Source: Herminiimonas sp. (lineage in GTDB: Bacteria; Pseudomonadota; Gammaproteobacteria; Burkholderiales; Burkholderiaceae). From it: a stretch of 7,463 nucleotides of DNA. The notes below the pieces were generated by a model, which made no database searches, had not been told where the DNA came from, and worked only from the letters and a program-made list of their open reading frames with translations. How positions within the stretch are numbered: the first letter of the stretch is position 1; the number at the start of each line of letters is the position of its first letter. Positions 4,681 to 7,463 of this stretch are shown one piece after another. The stretch spans positions 1 through 7,463 of the forward strand of contig JACMQD010000404.1 of the NCBI GenBank assembly GCA_014377155.1. Direction: 5' to 3'. The position numbers were made by a program, and so were the translations under genes.

Positions 4681-6963
4681 ATGGAAAATCACGGCAGATC
4701 CGGTTCCACGCTTCCGACACGGCTAGTCGCATTGGGTTCAGCCTGCTTCATGGCGAGCTTGCTCTCCGGTTGTGGCGGCGACGGCAGCCTCGCCGGCGCA
4801 GTCAATCCGACGAGTCCCACGGCGACCATGCCCTCCGGTAGTTCACCATCGGTGGTGAACAATGCCACCTCAACACCGGTTGCCGACGCGCCTCCTGTAT
4901 CGATGGCGCCAGCGGGCACGCCACTACCGGGCTCTACGGAGACGGCGCCTTCTTACGTTCCGCTGTTTGCGGAGGGCACTGCGATTTCCGAACGGATCCA
5001 GTACAAGGAAGCGGACGGCACGCTTGTCACGCTGGTCGGCATGCGCCCGACCGAGCGCCATGCAAGGGAACGCGGCGAAGCCTGGACCGCCCCGGACGCC
5101 GGCCCGGGCCGGTACCTGACCTACCCGACGTTCTATTTTCAAAATCGCACTTTCGGCATGGAGATCCGCGACACGATTCCCGCCGGCGGCACCAAGATCA
5201 CGATCCGGCAGATCGTCAACGACGGCATCTTCGAAGGAACGACCTTCAGCTTGTTCCGCGGCACCAGTCCGGATACCCGCGACTACGGATGGAACCTGAA
5301 CTACGGCTTTCCCAACGCGATGGAAGCAAACCAGAACATCTGCCGGTCGACCTCGACCGCATGCGTCATGAGTTTCGATTCCAACTGGCGCACCGATCCG
5401 CACAGTCCGCTCAAGATCGGTGACCGGATCGAACTGGCGCCCGCACCATTCCTGCAACACGATGCAAACTTCAAGGCGATCATCGACGGTGGCGGTCCGC
5501 GCTATTACTCATTCGAGCAGCTCTACGTTGTCGGCGTCGGCCTGCGGCCCTGGTATGGCGTCGCACCGAATCTGGACTCCGCGCCGCTGCCTGATTCCGC
5601 ACTTCTCGGGGGGCAGACGACTTTGTCGTATAACTACTCGGACGAAGCGAACCGGGTGTTCCAGCAAATGGCAAACAATATCGGCGTCGTCAACACAAAG
5701 CGTTTCGTCGAAGGTCGCCGGCTCTTCCATACGTCTTTCGTAGATGGCACCCACTCCGAACATCCGCTGGATAATCCGGTATTCACGTCCCATGCAGGCC
5801 AGGTCGGGCCGCGCTTCAACCAGGTCCGCTGCATCGCCTGCCATGCATTGAATGGCCGCAGTGTGGCGGGCGCCGTAGGCGCGCAGATCGATACGATGAG
5901 CGTACTGACAGCGTCCAAGGCAGCGGACGGCACGATCGTTCCAGACGCAAATTACGGTCAGAACATCCAGCAGAAATCCGGCACGGCGAATGCGCCGGAT
6001 TTCGGTGTCAGTATCCAGAGCTACGTCACCAGCAGCCGGACCTTGGGTACTGGCGAGAAGATTGAATTGGTCAAACCCGTGTATGCATTCAAGGGACCGG
6101 TGCCGTCATTGTTCTCGGTGCGGCAGGCGCCCCAGGTCATCGGCATGGGACTGCTCGAAGCCATACCTGAAGCAACCATCCTGGCGCTGGCCGATCCGGC
6201 CGACAAGAACGGAGACGGCGTGCGGGGCATTCCGAACTGGGTCACCGATCCGGAAACCGGCCAGACCCGCCTCGGTCGCTTTGGCTGGAAGGCATCCAAG
6301 GCCAGCGTGCGGCATCAGGCCGGTGAAGCACTTGTTCAGGACATGGGTGTGACCTCGCCGGTCTATCCATCGCGTAGCTGCCAGAAGGGCGCCGCAAATT
6401 GCAGGACACCGGACGGCTCCAGCGGTGTCAATGAAACAGAAATACAGCGGCTGGCACAGTACCTCGCACTGATCGCCGTGCCGGCACAACGCAGCCTTCG
6501 CAGCGGCTATCCGGATGGTGTCGTCCCGCTTCCCGGTCATGACGTGAACCCGCAGCAGATCGACCTGGGCAGCAAACTGTTCGCCAGGGCGCAGTGCGTC
6601 GCTTGCCATACGCCGCAGCTCAAGACTGGCAGCAACCATCCGTTGGCAGAGTTGCGCGACCAGACCATCAGCCCGTACACCAATCTCCTGCTGCACGATA
6701 TGGGTCCCGAGATGGCAGACACCCTGCCTGAAGGCAAGGCCGCGGCAAATCTGTGGCGTACCGCGCCGCTGTGGGGAATCGGCTCACTGCGCTACGTGCA
6801 GGGCGGCGCCCAAAACGCGCGGTATCTCCATGACGGCCGCGCCCGGAACATCACCGAAGCGATCCTCTGGCATGGTGGCGAGAGCAGCAAGAGCCGGGCG
6901 AACTTCGAAGCCTTCACGCAGGATGAGCGTACTGCCCTGCTCGTGTTCCTCGATTCCCTGTAG
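4681..6963 (+). CDS. Di-haem c-type oxidoreductase lipoprotein (DHOR/DUF1111 family) with extra N-terminal domain
   Basis: The 760-residue protein starts at an ATG preceded by AAGGAA (4668-4673, 7-nt spacer). A signal peptide ends in lipobox LLSG-C31, so it should be a lipid-anchored periplasmic protein. Residues 32-92 are a Ser/Thr/Pro/Ala-rich linker. Residues of about 93-315 form a globular region I do not recognise. From about 335 the sequence follows the di-haem oxidoreductase (putative peroxidase) family: FVEGRRLF, VGPRFNQVRCIACH with the first haem site C384-x2-C387-H388, GMGLLEAIPEATILALADPADKNGDG (the Asp/Asn/Gly loop at 508-513 may bind calcium), then GRFGWKA. The second haem site is C639-x2-C642-H643, followed by H672-DMGPE, WRTAPLWGIG (from 692), YLHDGRAR (715) and WHGGE (730). 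Such proteins are related to MauG and bacterial cytochrome c peroxidases, but few members have a known reaction. Two remote cysteines near residues 564-572 may form a disulphide. A strong terminator follows. Confidence 0.92.
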   Translation: MENHGRSGSTLPTRLVALGSACFMASLLSGCGGDGSLAGAVNPTSPTATMPSGSSPSVVNNATSTPVADAPPVSMAPAGTPLPGSTETAPSYVPLFAEGTAISERIQYKEADGTLVTLVGMRPTERHARERGEAWTAPDAGPGRYLTYPTFYFQNRTFGMEIRDTIPAGGTKITIRQIVNDGIFEGTTFSLFRGTSPDTRDYGWNLNYGFPNAMEANQNICRSTSTACVMSFDSNWRTDPHSPLKIGDRIELAPAPFLQHDANFKAIIDGGGPRYYSFEQLYVVGVGLRPWYGVAPNLDSAPLPDSALLGGQTTLSYNYSDEANRVFQQMANNIGVVNTKRFVEGRRLFHTSFVDGTHSEHPLDNPVFTSHAGQVGPRFNQVRCIACHALNGRSVAGAVGAQIDTMSVLTASKAADGTIVPDANYGQNIQQKSGTANAPDFGVSIQSYVTSSRTLGTGEKIELVKPVYAFKGPVPSLFSVRQAPQVIGMGLLEAIPEATILALADPADKNGDGVRGIPNWVTDPETGQTRLGRFGWKASKASVRHQAGEALVQDMGVTSPVYPSRSCQKGAANCRTPDGSSGVNETEIQRLAQYLALIAVPAQRSLRSGYPDGVVPLPGHDVNPQQIDLGSKLFARAQCVACHTPQLKTGSNHPLAELRDQTISPYTNLLLHDMGPEMADTLPEGKAAANLWRTAPLWGIGSLRYVQGGAQNARYLHDGRARNITEAILWHGGESSKSRANFEAFTQDERTALLVFLDSL

Positions 6964-7035
6964 GCAAGCCGACCACCTGATCGTCTGGTCAGAAACTGAC
7001 GACGCGCGCACACCAGTAAATCCCGCCGCGGGTGT

Positions 7036-7079
7036 GCAAAACCCCCAAGCCGCTTTCGGCTCGGGGGTTTTGCTTTTTT
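7036..7079 (+). terminator. Strong Rho-independent terminator of the di-haem oxidoreductase gene
   Basis: GCAAAACCCCC at 7036-7046 pairs exactly with GGGGGTTTTGC at 7063-7073. Inside, after one A-C mismatch and an A-T pair, GCCG pairs with CGGC around a CTTT loop. Six T follow (7074-7079). The stem is about 16 bp and the loop is small and stable. It lies about 70 bp after the stop codon at 6963 and separates the di-haem gene from the methyltransferase. The opposite strand lacks a clear T tail, so it probably works in the plus direction. Confidence 0.92.
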
Positions 7080-7154
7080 CAAGGCGATGCGGTTTCGTGT
7101 GCCAGCTTGACCAGTCACATCGGCACGCGTGAAGGACAACCCGCTGACCGGCAT

Positions 7155-7175
7155 CGGCTGATGCGCATCAAGCCG
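7155..7175. promoter_or_regulatory. Near-perfect dyad upstream of the methyltransferase
   Basis: TGATGCGCATCA at 7159-7170 is a perfect 12-bp palindrome. It is flanked by CGGC on the left and AGCCG on the right, so the dyad extends to about 20 bp with one extra A in the right arm. It lies between the terminator of the preceding gene and the methyltransferase start, where an operator is expected. Lack of a loop argues against an RNA hairpin. The binding protein is unknown. Confidence 0.42.
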
Positions 7176-7186
7176 AATTAAACGTC

Positions 7187-7220
7187 CTCCTGAAATAATC
7201 GTGTCAAATACCGTCAGGAG
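7187..7220 (+). promoter_or_regulatory. Inverted repeat over the methyltransferase start; possible SD-masking hairpin
   Basis: CTCCTGA (7187-7193) pairs exactly with TCAGGAG (7214-7220), with a 20-nt loop that contains the GTG at 7201. The right arm is the only good Shine-Dalgarno-like sequence nearby. If it serves as the ribosome binding site, the left arm, which resembles the anti-Shine-Dalgarno end of 16S rRNA, could hide it. The start codon would then be a rare one near 7228-7231 (TTA or ATA), so this remains uncertain. Confidence 0.35.
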
Positions 7221-7463
7221 CGCCAAATTAATAACCAGAATCAACCTGGGTTGTGGGGCCCAAATTCTCGATGGCTGGATCAATGTCGACTATTCGCTCG
7301 GCGCAAAACTGGCAAAAGTTCAAATGTTTTCCCTCCTGAACCGTGGCCTGAATATTTTTTCCATGGACTGGGACAAACGCATCTTCCTGCATGATCTGCG
7401 CAAGCCGTTCCCGTGGGCCGATGCGACGGCAGACATCATCTACAGCTCGCACACGCTCGAGCA
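7201..7463 (+). CDS. SAM-dependent class I methyltransferase, partial (runs off the right edge)
   Basis: Eighty-seven codons are present before the window ends. The SAM-binding motif I is INLGCG (residues 14-19 from the GTG), followed by DGWINVDYS (24-32), the acidic end of strand 2. Later come HDLRKPFPWADATADIIYSSHTLEH (from 64), where LEH is the typical motif after strand 4. This LGCG...DGWINVD...HDLRKPFPW...S-HTLEH pattern is seen in type 11 methyltransferases, which often lie in polysaccharide or secondary-metabolite clusters. The methyl acceptor cannot be predicted. The frame is open only from 7162, and GTG at 7201 is the only ordinary start codon before motif I, but it has no Shine-Dalgarno sequence. 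The first 13 residues are poorly constrained. It starts a new unit beyond the terminator at 7036-7079. Confidence 0.82.
   Translation, partial: MSNTVRSAKLITRINLGCGAQILDGWINVDYSLGAKLAKVQMFSLLNRGLNIFSMDWDKRIFLHDLRKPFPWADATADIIYSSHTLE

Noticed and set aside
4556..4726. Plus-strand frame of 56 codons (starting MHRVPVKSASHID) overlapping the di-haem gene start
   Set aside because: There is no Shine-Dalgarno sequence and no recognised pattern, and it overlaps a strongly supported start in another frame.
4478..4732. Minus-strand frame of 84 codons in the intergenic stretch
   Set aside because: It has no recognised motif, covers the ribosome binding site and first codons of the di-haem gene, and lacks a supporting ribosome binding site. 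A decayed gene cannot be fully excluded.

Overview
The window looks like chromosomal DNA from a moderately GC-rich Gram-negative bacterium. Lipobox signal peptides, a Tat leader and a two-haem c-type cytochrome lipoprotein all point to an envelope with a periplasm. My best guess is a betaproteobacterium (Burkholderiales-like). That guess rests on the general character of the proteins, not on any marker gene. No rRNA, tRNA, CRISPR array, insertion sequence or phage gene was seen.

Layout. The left half is read leftwards (minus strand). A Tat-exported tyrosinase/polyphenol oxidase (1917-3446) is followed by a GNAT acyltransferase of the BioF2/FemAB-like type (766-1920). The two genes share an ATGA stop/start overlap. 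After a gap of about 290 bp comes the start of a lipoprotein with an alpha/beta-hydrolase-like beginning, which runs off the left edge (1-474). The right half is read rightwards. It holds a small secreted two-cysteine protein (3664-3906), a long AT-richer gene-free stretch (3907-4680) with several inverted repeats including a perfect 18-bp palindrome, a di-haem oxidoreductase (DHOR/DUF1111) lipoprotein with an additional N-terminal domain (4681-6963), a strong intrinsic terminator (7036-7079), and the start of a class I SAM-dependent methyltransferase (7201 to the right edge).

How the genes may work together. The best-supported functional unit is the tyrosinase-acyltransferase pair, which looks translationally coupled. 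The tyrosinase would act outside the cytoplasm on phenols. The acyltransferase has no export signal, so it would act in the cytoplasm, and it could prepare or modify an amine- or amino-acid-containing substrate. The lipoprotein may belong to the same transcript. The di-haem lipoprotein is a second periplasm-facing redox enzyme, but it has its own ribosome binding site and terminator and is more than 1.2 kb from the tyrosinase start, so a shared pathway is only a possibility. The methyltransferase begins a new unit beyond the terminator. The most unusual points are a Cys-x-His (thioether-type) copper-site motif in the bacterial tyrosinase, the coupled tyrosinase-GNAT arrangement, the extra domain on the di-haem protein and the 18-bp operator-like palindrome.
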